This document shows positions 18,610 to 27,397 of a stretch of DNA of 39,389 nt, piece by piece. The position numbers were made by a program, and so were the translations under genes. The stretch comes from an uncultured bacterium (GTDB taxonomy: Bacteria > Planctomycetota > UBA1135 > GCA-002686595). The first letter of the stretch is position 1. Every line of letters begins with the position of its first letter. The notes under the pieces were generated by a model. That model worked only from the letters and a program-made list of their open reading frames with translations. It ran no database searches and had not been told where the DNA came from. The stretch covers positions 1 to 39,389 of the forward strand of contig CALJGV010000005.1 of the NCBI GenBank assembly GCA_938075305.1, in the 5' to 3' direction.

Positions 18610-19935
18610 ATGAACCGCGCACAGCTCCTCAAGTCGACGCTGACCTTCGTCCTCGCCGGAGGGCGTGGCGAGCGCCTCTCCCCGCTCACCATCGGCCGCG
18701 CCAAGCCCGCCGTGCCGTTCGGCGGGGCGTACCGGATCATCGACTTCACGCTCTCCAACGTGATCCACTCGGGCCTCCGCCGGGTCTTCGTCCTCACCCA
18801 GTACCAGGCCTACTCCCTCGAGGAGCATCTGCGCCTGGCTTGGAACTTCCTCCCGCGGCGGCTCTCCCAGTTCATCGTGCCGCGCCCGCCGCAGCACGGG
18901 GGCAAGGGTAGCTGGTACCGGGGCACCGCCGACGCCATCGCACAGAACCTGGAGCTCCTGCAGCAGGTGGAGTGCGATCACGTCGTGATCCTGTCCGGCG
19001 ACCACATCTACAAGATGGACTACGGGGACATGCTCGAGGAGCACGTCTCCGCCGGCGCCAAGTGCACCATCGGCGCGGTGGAGATCGGCGCCGAGGACGC
19101 CCCACGCTTCGGCGTCCTCGAGGTCGACGACAGGAGTCACGTGATCGGCTTCCAGGAGAAGCCCGAGGTGGGCACCGAGATCCCCGGCAAGTCTGGCCGC
19201 TGCCTGGGCTCCATGGGCATCTACATCTTCGAGCGCAAGGAGCTCATCCGGCGCCTCCGCGAGGACATGGCGAAGACCTCCGGGACCAGCCACGACTTCG
19301 GGAACGACGTGCTGCCAGCCATGGTCGAGGACGGCACCACCGTGATCGCCCACTCCTTCCGGGACGTGGACGCCGCCAGCGCCCAGAGCCCGGACGGCGC
19401 CGATGCTGCGACGCCCTACTGGCGCGACGTCGGCACGCTCGACGCGTACTTCGAGGCGAACCTGGACCTCTGCAAGGTCGTGCCGTCGATCAACCTGTAC
19501 GACAAGCACTGGCCCATCTACACGCTCTGGCACAACGACCCGCCCGCCAAGACCATCTTCTCGGAGCCGGAGGGGCACCACGCCCAGATCGTGGACTCGC
19601 TGCTGTGCAACGGATCCATCATCTCTGGCTCGCGGGTGAGGCGGTCCATCATGGGCAACCGCGTGTACTCGGGCGAGGACGCCGACATCGAGGAGAGCAT
19701 CCTGATGCACGGGGTCGTGGTCCAGCCCGGCGCCATCGTCCGCCGGGCGATCATCGACAAGTGGACGACGATCCCCTCGGGGACCCAGATCGGCGTCGAT
19801 CTCGAGGCAGACCGCAAGCGCTTCACCGTCACCGACTCGGGGATCGTATGCGTCCCGCGGGGCTATGACTTCGAGCGCAACCGCCGAGCCGACGACCATG
19901 ACCTTCCCAGCGACGCCGACTTCGTCAACGTCTGA
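18610..19935 (+). CDS. glgC: glucose-1-phosphate adenylyltransferase (ADP-glucose pyrophosphorylase)
   Basis: This 441-residue enzyme makes ADP-glucose from ATP and glucose-1-phosphate, the committed step of bacterial glycogen synthesis. The N-terminal nucleotidyltransferase domain shows AGGRGERLSPLT (16-27) and FGGAYRIIDF (37-46). It continues with SWYRGTADAIAQN, LSGDHIYKMDY, FGVLEVD and FQEKPE. The C-terminal left-handed beta-helix appears in its repeats (NGSIISGSRVRRSIMGNRVYSG, VVVQPGAIVRRAIIDKW, listed in pieces). The length is typical. The start has no Shine-Dalgarno (CTACTCCC before ATG), like several other first genes here. It supplies the donor for the glgA product encoded at 32100. 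Allosteric residues cannot be judged by eye. Confidence 0.97.
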   Translation: MNRAQLLKSTLTFVLAGGRGERLSPLTIGRAKPAVPFGGAYRIIDFTLSNVIHSGLRRVFVLTQYQAYSLEEHLRLAWNFLPRRLSQFIVPRPPQHGGKGSWYRGTADAIAQNLELLQQVECDHVVILSGDHIYKMDYGDMLEEHVSAGAKCTIGAVEIGAEDAPRFGVLEVDDRSHVIGFQEKPEVGTEIPGKSGRCLGSMGIYIFERKELIRRLREDMAKTSGTSHDFGNDVLPAMVEDGTTVIAHSFRDVDAASAQSPDGADAATPYWRDVGTLDAYFEANLDLCKVVPSINLYDKHWPIYTLWHNDPPAKTIFSEPEGHHAQIVDSLLCNGSIISGSRVRRSIMGNRVYSGEDADIEESILMHGVVVQPGAIVRRAIIDKWTTIPSGTQIGVDLEADRKRFTVTDSGIVCVPRGYDFERNRRADDHDLPSDADFVNV

Positions 19936-19987
19936 GGGGCAGCGCATCCCACGTTCCCCACTCCACCTTCCGACTCCGACCCTCCAG

Positions 19988-20965
19988 ATGCGTTCCCTCG
20001 CCGTCCTCCTACTCCCGCTCGCTGCCTGCGCCTCGGTCTCCAACTCCAGCCTCTTCGGCGGCGCCGACCCACTCCCCTCCTGGAGCGAGGGGGACCTCAA
20101 GTCCTCGATCATCGACTTCGTGGACGGAGCGACCGATCCCAAGAGCGTCCACTTCGTCCCCGCCGAGGAGCGCATCGCGGTCTTCGACAACGACGGGACG
20201 TTGATCTGCGAGAAGCCCCTGTACTCCCAGCTGGCCTTCATGATCGACCGTGCCCGTGAGTACGTGGCCGATGACCCGAGCCTGCGAGAGGAGGAGCCCT
20301 ACCGGTCCCTGATGAACGGGACCCTCGGAGAGTCGAAGGACCTCGAGGCCTTCGTCAAGCTGGCGATCGAGACCCACACCGGCATGCTCGACGAGGAGTT
20401 CGTCGCGATCGCCGAGCAATGGTTGATCACGGCGCGCCACCCCCAGCTCGAACGCCCCTACACCGAGCTGGTCTTCGCCCCCATGGTGGAGCTCGTGGCC
20501 TACCTCCAGGCGTCCGACTTCCAGGTCTGGATCTGCACCGGCGGCGGCCTCGACTTCGTGCGCTGCTACGCCAAGGAGGTGTACGGGATCGCCCCCGAAA
20601 ACGTCATCGGCTCGGCAGGGCAGAAGGCCTACCGCGAGGTGGATGGGCGCGGGGAGTTCATCCGGCTCCCGGAGCTGGTGGAGCCGATCAACGATGGCCC
20701 GGGCAAGCCGGTCCTGATCAACCGCCACATCGGTCGTACTCCGATCCTCGCCGTGGGAAACTCGGACGGCGACCTCGAGATGCTCGAGTACGTCGCCCAG
20801 CGGCACGCCGCCACTCTGACCCTGCTCCTACACCATGACGATGGGGAGCGGGAGTTCGCCTACGACGCTGGCACCGAGCGCGCGCTCAGCGCGGCCGCCG
20901 ACGGGGAGATCGAGGTGATTTCGATGAGCCGTGACTTCGCCACTGTCTTCGCCCCCTCCCGCTGA
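19988..20965 (+). CDS. exported HAD-superfamily phosphatase, predicted lipoprotein
   Basis: This 325-residue protein has a lipoprotein leader MRSLAVLLLPLAAC with C14 as the probable lipidated residue. HAD motif I is FDNDGTL, with nucleophile D67 and acid/base D69. Motif II is in WICTGGGLDF and motif IV is VGNSDGDLEML. The fold type resembles phosphoserine-phosphatase-like HADs, so it would dephosphorylate a small molecule outside the cytoplasm. The frame is open further upstream, but the leader and lipobox fix the start at 19988, 52 bases after glgC. It could be cotranscribed with glgC. A non-specific acid phosphatase role is the simplest guess. Confidence 0.87.
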   Translation: MRSLAVLLLPLAACASVSNSSLFGGADPLPSWSEGDLKSSIIDFVDGATDPKSVHFVPAEERIAVFDNDGTLICEKPLYSQLAFMIDRAREYVADDPSLREEEPYRSLMNGTLGESKDLEAFVKLAIETHTGMLDEEFVAIAEQWLITARHPQLERPYTELVFAPMVELVAYLQASDFQVWICTGGGLDFVRCYAKEVYGIAPENVIGSAGQKAYREVDGRGEFIRLPELVEPINDGPGKPVLINRHIGRTPILAVGNSDGDLEMLEYVAQRHAATLTLLLHHDDGEREFAYDAGTERALSAAADGEIEVISMSRDFATVFAPSR

Positions 20966-20993
20966 CCCGACCCGTCGCCAAGAATCGCCCCCG

Positions 20994-21794
20994 ATGAAGC
21001 ACCTCCTCTCCACCACCTGGACCGCCCTGCTCCTGGCCCTCACGCTCCCCTCCGCCCAGGCTGACGTCCTCGAGCTTCGCTCCGGGGAACTCCTCTCGGG
21101 CACGTACATGGGCGGCACCCAGAGCTCGATCCGCTTCGAGGTGGCTGGATCCCTGCGGGTGGTGGCGACCACCGAGATCCTCGCGCTCAGCTTCGACCTC
21201 CGTCCGGCCCCCGCGCCGAAGGCGCCCCCCGCGGCGGCTCCCGCACCCGCGCCCGCCGCGCCCACGGCCCCGGCACCCGCCGCTGCCGCTGCCGCCCCCA
21301 AGGCCCCCGCCGCGGGCGTGACCGTGCCGGCCGGCACGCCCCTCAGCGTCCGCCTCAAGGACTCCCTCGACTCGAACCGCCATTCGAACGGACACCGCTT
21401 CACCGCCGTACTGGAGGGCAACCTCGTGGTCGGCGGAGCGACCGTCGCGCGCAAGGGGTCGCCGGTCTACGGGGAGCTGGTGGGCAAGAAGAAGTCCGGG
21501 CGGCTCCGCGGCAAGTCCGAGTTCACGGTCCGGCTCACCGCCGTCTCCATCGACGGGACGATCGTCCCGATCACCTCCAGCGGATGCCAGGTGGTCACCG
21601 AGAACACCGCGAAGAGGACCGCGGGCACTGTGGCCCGAGGGGCCGCCATCGGCGGGCTGGCGAAAGGCTCGAAGGGCGCCAAGAACGGCGCCAAGTGGGG
21701 CGCTGGCGCCGCGATCCTGACCGCCGGCAACAGCATCTTCATCCCCGCAGGGACGCTCCTCGAGTTCTCCCTGGCGGCGCCGCTGAAGCGCTGA
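20994..21794 (+). CDS. secreted hypothetical protein with Ala/Pro linker
   Basis: This 266-residue protein has a signal peptide (MKHLLSTTWTALLLALTLPSAQA). A small N-terminal beta-rich domain follows (about 24-66; DVLELRSGELLSGTYMGG, IRFEV, ILALSF). Then come an Ala/Pro linker of about 35 residues (about 70-105) and a C-terminal domain beginning VTVPAGTPLSVRLKDSLDSN. The latter resembles a domain seen in bacterial envelope proteins of unknown role. Near the end a Gly/Ala/Lys-rich stretch (GAAIGGLAKGSKGAKNGAKW) recalls glycine-zipper segments that can insert into membranes. It follows the HAD gene by 28 bases on the same strand. I do not recognise a function. Confidence 0.75.
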   Translation: MKHLLSTTWTALLLALTLPSAQADVLELRSGELLSGTYMGGTQSSIRFEVAGSLRVVATTEILALSFDLRPAPAPKAPPAAAPAPAPAAPTAPAPAAAAAAPKAPAAGVTVPAGTPLSVRLKDSLDSNRHSNGHRFTAVLEGNLVVGGATVARKGSPVYGELVGKKKSGRLRGKSEFTVRLTAVSIDGTIVPITSSGCQVVTENTAKRTAGTVARGAAIGGLAKGSKGAKNGAKWGAGAAILTAGNSIFIPAGTLLEFSLAAPLKR

Positions 21795-21821
21795 CGCGCC
21801 GGCAGGCGGGCGCCACGCGCC

Positions 21822-22652
21822 TCAGTGACGCGTGCTGAAGGTCAGCATGGCCTCGATGCCCTCGACGTCGAGGTCACCGAAGTTGCTGCTCAGGTTGACG
21901 CTCGTGTCGTACCAGCGTGCGCCCACGCCGATGAACGACCCAGGGGAGATCTCGAGCTCGATGCCCGTCCGGGCATAGCCGCCGACCCCGAAGCCGCTCC
22001 CCGTTCCGGCGTCCACGCCCGGCGCTGCGGACTGGTGGTAGTTGGCGAACTGGACCACGGGGCCTGCCGCTCCGTAGAGACGGGCGCGCTCTCCGAGGGG
22101 CACGCTGACGAACGGGCCGCCGTAGAAGTCCACGATCAGCAGGTCGAGGCTCACGGCCACCGCGGCCCCGCCGCCACCGATCACGAAGGCGCCGCCGTTC
22201 GCCCGGCCCCCAAGGGACATCATGGCCTCGAGGCCGAGATCGACCCGGTTCCCGCCGAGCTTGAACTGCCCCCCTCCCCCGATGACCGGGTACTGACTGA
22301 TCGTCCCGCTACCCGCCTCGATGTCGCTGGACGTCCCACCCCGGCGCGAGAGGTCCTGGATGGAGTTGACGCCGAGGTAGCCCTGGAGCAGCGCCTGACC
22401 GTTGCGCCACTTGGTCCCGCCACGCTGGGCCGACGATGCGGCGGGGAGCGGCTCCCTCAGACCGACCAGATAGGGGTCGAGGCTCCCTGACGCGTACGCC
22501 TCCGTGGTCGGCTCCGAGGGGAGCGTCCGCGCGGAGACCGAGGCCTCCATCACCCCAGGGGCGACCGTCGAGTGCGCCTGGGATCGGCAGCCCACCAGCG
22601 CCAGAGAGGAGAGGAGGAGCGGTGTGAGGGCGGAGCGGGAGAGGAGCTGCAT
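21822..22652 (-). CDS. predicted lipoprotein with outer-membrane-type beta-strands
   Basis: In this 276-residue protein residues 1-22 form a lipoprotein leader with lipobox LVGC (C22). The rest alternates hydrophobic and Gly/Ser-rich strands (VIGGGGQFKLGG, GLEAMMSLGG, GIELEISPGSFIGVGARWYD) and ends on an aromatic-containing strand (AMLTFSTRH). That pattern suggests an 8- to 10-strand beta-barrel or a barrel-like outer-membrane protein. Lipid attachment together with a barrel is unusual, so a surface lipoprotein with a beta-sandwich is an alternative. ATG 22652 is chosen for the leader. It is convergent with the gene before it, with 27 bases between the stops. Confidence 0.68.
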   Translation of the reverse strand: MQLLSRSALTPLLLSSLALVGCRSQAHSTVAPGVMEASVSARTLPSEPTTEAYASGSLDPYLVGLREPLPAASSAQRGGTKWRNGQALLQGYLGVNSIQDLSRRGGTSSDIEAGSGTISQYPVIGGGGQFKLGGNRVDLGLEAMMSLGGRANGGAFVIGGGGAAVAVSLDLLIVDFYGGPFVSVPLGERARLYGAAGPVVQFANYHQSAAPGVDAGTGSGFGVGGYARTGIELEISPGSFIGVGARWYDTSVNLSSNFGDLDVEGIEAMLTFSTRH

Positions 22653-22734
22653 GATCTTGGGGGTGTGGCCGGGCCACGAGAGCGGGTCGGGCTGGGAGCA
22701 TACCACCAGCGCCCACGGCCCGACGAAGGGCCAT

Positions 22735-22759
22735 GGGCGCCACGGGATCCCCGGCGCCC
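22735..22759 (-). terminator. possible terminator hairpin after the protease gene
   Basis: Arms GGGCGCC (22735-22741) and GGCGCCC (22753-22759) pair perfectly across an 11-base loop that itself contains GGGATCCC. The hairpin lies 34 bases past the protease stop. No T-run follows on the minus strand, so termination would be weak or factor-assisted. Confidence 0.35.
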
Positions 22760-22792
22760 CGCAGGAGCGCGCCGCCTGGGCCGGATCGCGCC

Positions 22793-25180
22793 TCAGTCGA
22801 AGCTGATCGCGAGGGAGTGGGTGAAGTTGGAGGTGGGGAAGATCGTGAAGTCCCGGAACCAGGCCTGGAACCGGAAGGTGTCCCCTGCCACGGCCCCGAT
22901 GGCGCCCGTGGGCTGCGGGAGGGCGGTGAGGTCCAGCTGGAACAGGAACTCCCCCGCGGCGCCTGAGGTCAGGACGTCCCCGGCGTACCGACCGATGGAG
23001 CCGCTCAGGCAGAGGTTCCCCGAGCTGCCACCCGGGCTGACGATGAGCCCCGCGTCCCTGGAGACGAGGAAGTAGCCCACCGTGTTCGCGGGCAGGGACT
23101 CGGCGATGAGCTGAACGTCGTTATCGCCGGCGGCGCTCGAGCCCTCGGCCCGGAGCGTGCCAGGCGCCCCGCTGGAGTTCGCGGCCGCGGGGAAGCACTC
23201 CACGGTCCCGATGCTGGTGGGGTCACACTCGACGGTCCCCACCTCGATCCCGTCCACGCCGGCCTCGACGATGGACTGTGCGTTCGCGTCATTGGCGGTG
23301 AAGCGCAGGAGCATGGACGAACCGGGGAGCACCCCTGCTCCGGCGAGCTCTGCCGGAGTCAACGTGTCCGCGACCCAGCCCCCACCCGTGGAGGCGTCGT
23401 GTCGCCGAAGCTGGGTCCAGCTCGCGCCACCGTCAGCGCTCACCTCCACAGTGAGCGCGTCCTCGGCGTTCTGGTTGGTGAGTTCGAGGTAGTAGAGGTA
23501 GTCGACCTGGCTCGCGGCCCCAGCCACGGCCAGGGGAGGTGAGGTGAGCTGCACCTCTCCGTTGTCCACGTCGGAGTTCCCCGCCGTGTTCTGGGTCACG
23601 AAGCAGCTGCCGCTGCCGTCCCCGTCCGAGGCGGGGTCGTAGGCCCAGGAGGGGTCATTCACCGGGACGCCGCGCTGCCAGTCACCGGTGGTGGCCGTCG
23701 ACGCGGTCTGCCAGCCCTGGGCCGTCTCGAAGTCGTCGGCGAAGCTCGTGTTCGCCACGCCAACCGCGGCCACGATCGGGTCGGACGCGCCGCCCACCGG
23801 GGCGAACACCTGGCCGCAGGTCACCGACTGCGCGCTGATGAAGTACTCCGGGGCGTCGCCGCACGCGTACCCGGGCAGCTGCGCGGTGAACATCCCGCCC
23901 CCCATGTCCGTCATCGGAATGGACTGGAACATCCCTGAGGCGCCGGGGCGCTCGTGGAGCGTCACGCTCCCCGCCACGACCGGGCCGAGGGCCAGGGCCG
24001 AGACCATGACCGGCTGGAGCGGCGGCAGGAGCGTAGGGGTTTCGGGGGCAGCGAGGCCCGCGCCGCAGATGCCCTGGGGGCTGGCGAGGGCGCTCTGGAG
24101 GTCAGGGTGCGAGAAGCTCGTCCCCGAGTTCTGACCACCCGAGGAGCTGCACCCGCCGTGGGTGTGAATGCCGACGGCGGTGTCCGCCTGCTCCCAGATC
24201 ACGGGCGAGCCCGAGTTACCGCCGGTGGTGTCCGTCTGATACTGCACCGTCGTGCCGGAGTTCGTCACCAGCGGCCCCACGTGGGTCTGCTGGGTCTGGT
24301 TGCGCTCGGGCGGGGAGCTGTCAGTACCGAAGCCCGTGATGCGGATATCCGCGCTGCCCGGCTGCGGAGGCGCGGAGAGCTGGAAGCCGGGGCCCTGGGC
24401 CTGGGTCACGGTGAGGCCCGAGGTGCCGTTGGGGAACGCGCCGAAGTACGCCCAGTCATTACCCACACCCTGGCCGCCGTTGGACTGGAGCGAGGCGCCG
24501 TCCACGGGGTACTGATCGGAGGGGGGCGGGTTCTGGATGGACCCGGAGCTGGAGGAGGGCGGCACGTTGAATTGGATCACCTGGATGTTCCCGGTGCAGT
24601 GCCCAGCGGTAAGGAAGCAGCCTGCGCAGTCCTGGATCAGCCACCCCGTGCAGCCCACGGGGAGCAGCCGGCCGGAGCGCGGGTCGGTGGAGGGCAGCCG
24701 GTCGTCGTTCGGCCCGCAGATCGAGGTGGTCCCAAGCAGGGGCGGCGTCCCCATGTCCATGGCCTCGAGCTGGACCCGGCTGGTGCCCGTCCCGGGGCGC
24801 GCCCAGACCTCGACCACCAGGGAGTCGCCGTTGAAGTAGGCCGTCGAGCGGTCCCAGCGCTCCACCTCGATGGCGTTCATGACCTGGAGGCCGCCGTCCA
24901 GCATCGATGTGATGCGGAGCTCGGCGCCCGTGCCCGCCAGGGGATCTCCCGCGAGGACGACGTCCCCGAAGTAGAGCCGGATCCACTCCGCGCCCTCCTG
25001 GTCCACGTTGAAGCTGGCGCACAGCTCGAGGTTGCCGCCGGCGGCGCCCCCGGGCGCCACCCACCCCGTGTCATGGACGTACGGAACGTTGTCGAAGGAC
25101 GGCGCCTCCACCTGGCCGAAGGCCACGGGAGAGAGGACGGAGAGGACGAGCGGAGCGAGGCGAATCGATGCGGTTGTCAT
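22793..25180 (-). CDS. secreted trypsin-like serine protease with planctomycete C-terminal domain
   Basis: This 795-residue protein begins with a signal peptide (MTTASIRLAPLVLSVLSPVAFGQ). A beta-rich N-terminal region follows to about 145. A trypsin-like domain comes next, with catalytic H194 (TAGHC), D242 (GNDWAYFG) and S323 (GGNSGSP). A middle part includes a segment that looks like a carbohydrate/peptide-binding beta-sandwich (VDYLYYLELTN, VEVSADGGASWTQL). The last 130 residues form the C-terminal domain found on many planctomycete exported proteins, ending GDTFRFQAWFRD...SNFTHSLAISF. That domain probably serves in secretion or surface attachment, though its role is not established. ATG 25180 is chosen because the signal peptide begins there. 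The protein is rich in Cys and Gly/Ser, as expected for an extracellular enzyme. Confidence 0.9.
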   Translation of the reverse strand: MTTASIRLAPLVLSVLSPVAFGQVEAPSFDNVPYVHDTGWVAPGGAAGGNLELCASFNVDQEGAEWIRLYFGDVVLAGDPLAGTGAELRITSMLDGGLQVMNAIEVERWDRSTAYFNGDSLVVEVWARPGTGTSRVQLEAMDMGTPPLLGTTSICGPNDDRLPSTDPRSGRLLPVGCTGWLIQDCAGCFLTAGHCTGNIQVIQFNVPPSSSSGSIQNPPPSDQYPVDGASLQSNGGQGVGNDWAYFGAFPNGTSGLTVTQAQGPGFQLSAPPQPGSADIRITGFGTDSSPPERNQTQQTHVGPLVTNSGTTVQYQTDTTGGNSGSPVIWEQADTAVGIHTHGGCSSSGGQNSGTSFSHPDLQSALASPQGICGAGLAAPETPTLLPPLQPVMVSALALGPVVAGSVTLHERPGASGMFQSIPMTDMGGGMFTAQLPGYACGDAPEYFISAQSVTCGQVFAPVGGASDPIVAAVGVANTSFADDFETAQGWQTASTATTGDWQRGVPVNDPSWAYDPASDGDGSGSCFVTQNTAGNSDVDNGEVQLTSPPLAVAGAASQVDYLYYLELTNQNAEDALTVEVSADGGASWTQLRRHDASTGGGWVADTLTPAELAGAGVLPGSSMLLRFTANDANAQSIVEAGVDGIEVGTVECDPTSIGTVECFPAAANSSGAPGTLRAEGSSAAGDNDVQLIAESLPANTVGYFLVSRDAGLIVSPGGSSGNLCLSGSIGRYAGDVLTSGAAGEFLFQLDLTALPQPTGAIGAVAGDTFRFQAWFRDFTIFPTSNFTHSLAISFD

Positions 25181-25376
25181 ATCGGTCGGGAAGGGACTGA
25201 GATCCCCCAAGTGTCCCACGCTGGGGGCCCCTCCGCCATGCCCTTTCGAGAAGCGGTCCCCCCGGCTCGCCGGCGGGCACCACCGTGAGAGCGCCACCGG
25301 TCACCGCATACGGATTCCCCTGCCGACGACCTGGCCTCACACCCCGGCCCCGACCGCGCGGCCCGGCTCCACGTCG

Positions 25377-26126
25377 TCAGTCCACCAGGCGAGCTTGGAG
25401 GTAGTCGGGGAGCATCCGCCGCCAGGTCGGCCAGTCATGATCCCAGTCCTCCCCCCACTCATCCACGTGGTTGGGGATCCCCCGCGCTCCCAGGACCCGG
25501 GCCACTGCCCAGGACTCCTCGGGGTCCTCCCAGCGGCCGGCGCCATGGCTGATGAGGATCCGGCGCTCCCGGAGCTTGGCGAGGCTGGGGTGGTCCTCGG
25601 GCAGGTTGGGGATGAAGTGCAGGGGAGAGGCGAAGTACCACGCCTCGTCCATGTCCCCGTCGATGAACTTGGAGAGCTCGTAAGTCCCCGACATGCAGAT
25701 GGCCTCCGAGAAGAGCTCGGGGTGACGGCAGATCGCGGCCAGCGCGTTGTAGGCGCCGATGGACGCACCGGTCGCGATGATGTCCAGGGGCTCCCCCTCG
25801 GCGGCATTGCAGTCCCGCCGGATCAAGGGCACGAGCTCGTGCTCCACGAAGGCATCGAAGCCCGCCTGGGCGCGGGAGGCCCCGGGCACGGCGTTGTCCT
25901 CCTTCAGCCAGACCATGCCCGGAACGGAGTCCACCGAGTAGAGCTTGATGATCCCCTCCTCCAGGAGGGGCGCGAGGGCGTCCACGAGCAGGAAGCGCTC
26001 GCACTCCTCGGCGTCACCGGCCGCGGTGGGGAAGAAGACCACGGGGGTCCCCATCTCCCCCCAGCGGACGACCTTGACCTCGCGGCCCACCCGATCGGAG
26101 GCCCAGCTCTCGGTGACGCGGGTCAT
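25377..26126 (-). CDS. alpha/beta-hydrolase, esterase type, of the ATP-grasp cluster
   Basis: This 249-residue cytoplasmic hydrolase has the nucleophile elbow G120-A-S122-I-G. An oxyanion-side FFPTAAGD segment sits near 31-38, and a C-terminal EDWDHDWPTW probably carries the catalytic His. It resembles the esterase-D/enterochelin-esterase group, with serine ester, thioester or peptide-like substrates. The start overlaps the stop of the upstream ATP-grasp gene as ATGA, with a G-rich GGGGTGAAG before it, so the pair is likely co-translated. It ends the tight six-gene cluster. The substrate is unknown. It is smaller than the second hydrolase of the cluster and lacks its N-terminal domain. Confidence 0.85.
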   Translation of the reverse strand: MTRVTESWASDRVGREVKVVRWGEMGTPVVFFPTAAGDAEECERFLLVDALAPLLEEGIIKLYSVDSVPGMVWLKEDNAVPGASRAQAGFDAFVEHELVPLIRRDCNAAEGEPLDIIATGASIGAYNALAAICRHPELFSEAICMSGTYELSKFIDGDMDEAWYFASPLHFIPNLPEDHPSLAKLRERRILISHGAGRWEDPEESWAVARVLGARGIPNHVDEWGEDWDHDWPTWRRMLPDYLQARLVD

Positions 26127-27391
26127 GACTTCACCCCGTGGACGCTGTCGCTGGGCGCCGAGCGGGCGGTCTCGTGCCGCCAGCTCTGGATCGACCCCCA
26201 GAAGTGCTCGGTGAACTCCTCCACCTCGTGCTCGGGGAAGAGAGCCCCCACCTTCTCGTGGACCGCATCCCGCGCCGCCGCGGTCCCGAAGAACTCCCAG
26301 GCCACCTCATCCAGGGGGCCGAGGTGCTCAGCGCAGAACTCCTGGAACCTCGCCGTGTCGAAGTGCTCGTCGGCGATCGCCGCGTACTGCGGCAGCTTCT
26401 CTGCGAAGGTCCCCGGCCCGTCAGCGATCTCGAAGTACGGGTTCCAGTCCAGGTTGTTCTTGAACCTGCGTCCAGTGGCGGCGACGAACAGCGCCCAGCG
26501 CAGCTTGCCGAGCACCAGCCAGGGGAAGTGCTGGTGCAGCGAGGTGACCTGAGAGTCTGGGCAGGGGTTCGCGAAGTCGATGGGGTGCCAGGCGCCGTCC
26601 TGCCGGAGGCTCTCGCAGGAGTTGAAGTCCCACCCGAAGAACGCGTTGATCGTCAGCGTGATCTGGCGCAGGTGCTCCATGTCCGCCTCGGAGAGGTGGT
26701 TGTACTCCTTCGTGTAGCGCTCATGCAGGGGCGCCGAGGGGTCGTACTCCACCATGCGGATGTCCGGACCGATCCCCACGCACCGAACGAAGTGATCGTG
26801 GGGTAGCACCCCCTTCTGCAGGTGCATGACGAACTTGCCGCTCTCGTCGTAGGCGGCCTTGAGCTCCTCCACGTTGTCCACCTTGTTCACGCCGACCCAG
26901 CCGCCGCCGTCGTAGGGCTTCATGAAGTGCGGGTAGCCCACCTTCTCGCCCAACTCCTCCAGGTCGAAGTACCGCGCGTAGCGCTCCAGGGTCGGCTGCA
27001 AGTCCGGGCTGGAGTCGTACTCCTTGGGCGGGACGAGCCACGTGTCTGGAATCGGCATGCCGAGCCGCATCATGGCGCAGTACGACGTCTGCTTCTCCAT
27101 GGACTGCACCGACCACGGGTTGTTGAGGACGTACAGGTCGTCCATCAACACCCCCTTCTTGATCCACTCCCGCGTGTTCGCATACCAGTGGGTCAGGCGG
27201 TCGAGGACTACGTCGTAGCGCGTCGGCGTCCGCAGGTCGAAGGGTTCGATGACCACGCGGTCCACCTCGAAGCGCACGTCGCGCCCCCCTACCTTCAGGG
27301 TGGGGTCCCACCGCTCGAGGATCCCCTCGAAGCAGCGCGGCCAGCAGATGTCGGCGCCGAGGGAGAGCCCGATTCGTTTGATGTCAGCCAT
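26123..27391 (-). CDS. ATP-grasp ligase-fold protein, divergent member of the cluster
   Basis: In this 422-residue protein the ATP-binding part shows a Lys in FMKPYDGGGWVGV (K158), with the loop GGGW. Downstream are DHFVRCVGIGPDIRMVEYDP and a metal-site-like DFNSCESL...PIDFANPCPDS. The N-terminal 100 residues (GLSLGADICWPRCFEGI) form the preATP-grasp region. This overall pattern fits ATP-grasp carboxylate-amine/thiol ligases, which activate a carboxylate as an acyl phosphate. It is not closely similar to the other three ATP-grasp proteins of the cluster and lacks their HMEW motif. It starts 6 bases after the upstream hydrolase gene and overlaps the downstream one by four bases. Both neighbours are esterase-fold enzymes. 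The substrates are not known. Confidence 0.83.
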   Translation of the reverse strand: MADIKRIGLSLGADICWPRCFEGILERWDPTLKVGGRDVRFEVDRVVIEPFDLRTPTRYDVVLDRLTHWYANTREWIKKGVLMDDLYVLNNPWSVQSMEKQTSYCAMMRLGMPIPDTWLVPPKEYDSSPDLQPTLERYARYFDLEELGEKVGYPHFMKPYDGGGWVGVNKVDNVEELKAAYDESGKFVMHLQKGVLPHDHFVRCVGIGPDIRMVEYDPSAPLHERYTKEYNHLSEADMEHLRQITLTINAFFGWDFNSCESLRQDGAWHPIDFANPCPDSQVTSLHQHFPWLVLGKLRWALFVAATGRRFKNNLDWNPYFEIADGPGTFAEKLPQYAAIADEHFDTARFQEFCAEHLGPLDEVAWEFFGTAAARDAVHEKVGALFPEHEVEEFTEHFWGSIQSWRHETARSAPSDSVHGVKS

Positions 27392-27397
27392 GTCGTT

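Noticed and set aside
18580..20241. 553-codon open frame antisense to glgC and the HAD gene
   Set aside because: Its composition is that of a shadow frame (Val/Asp/His/Gly-rich) and it crosses two real genes.
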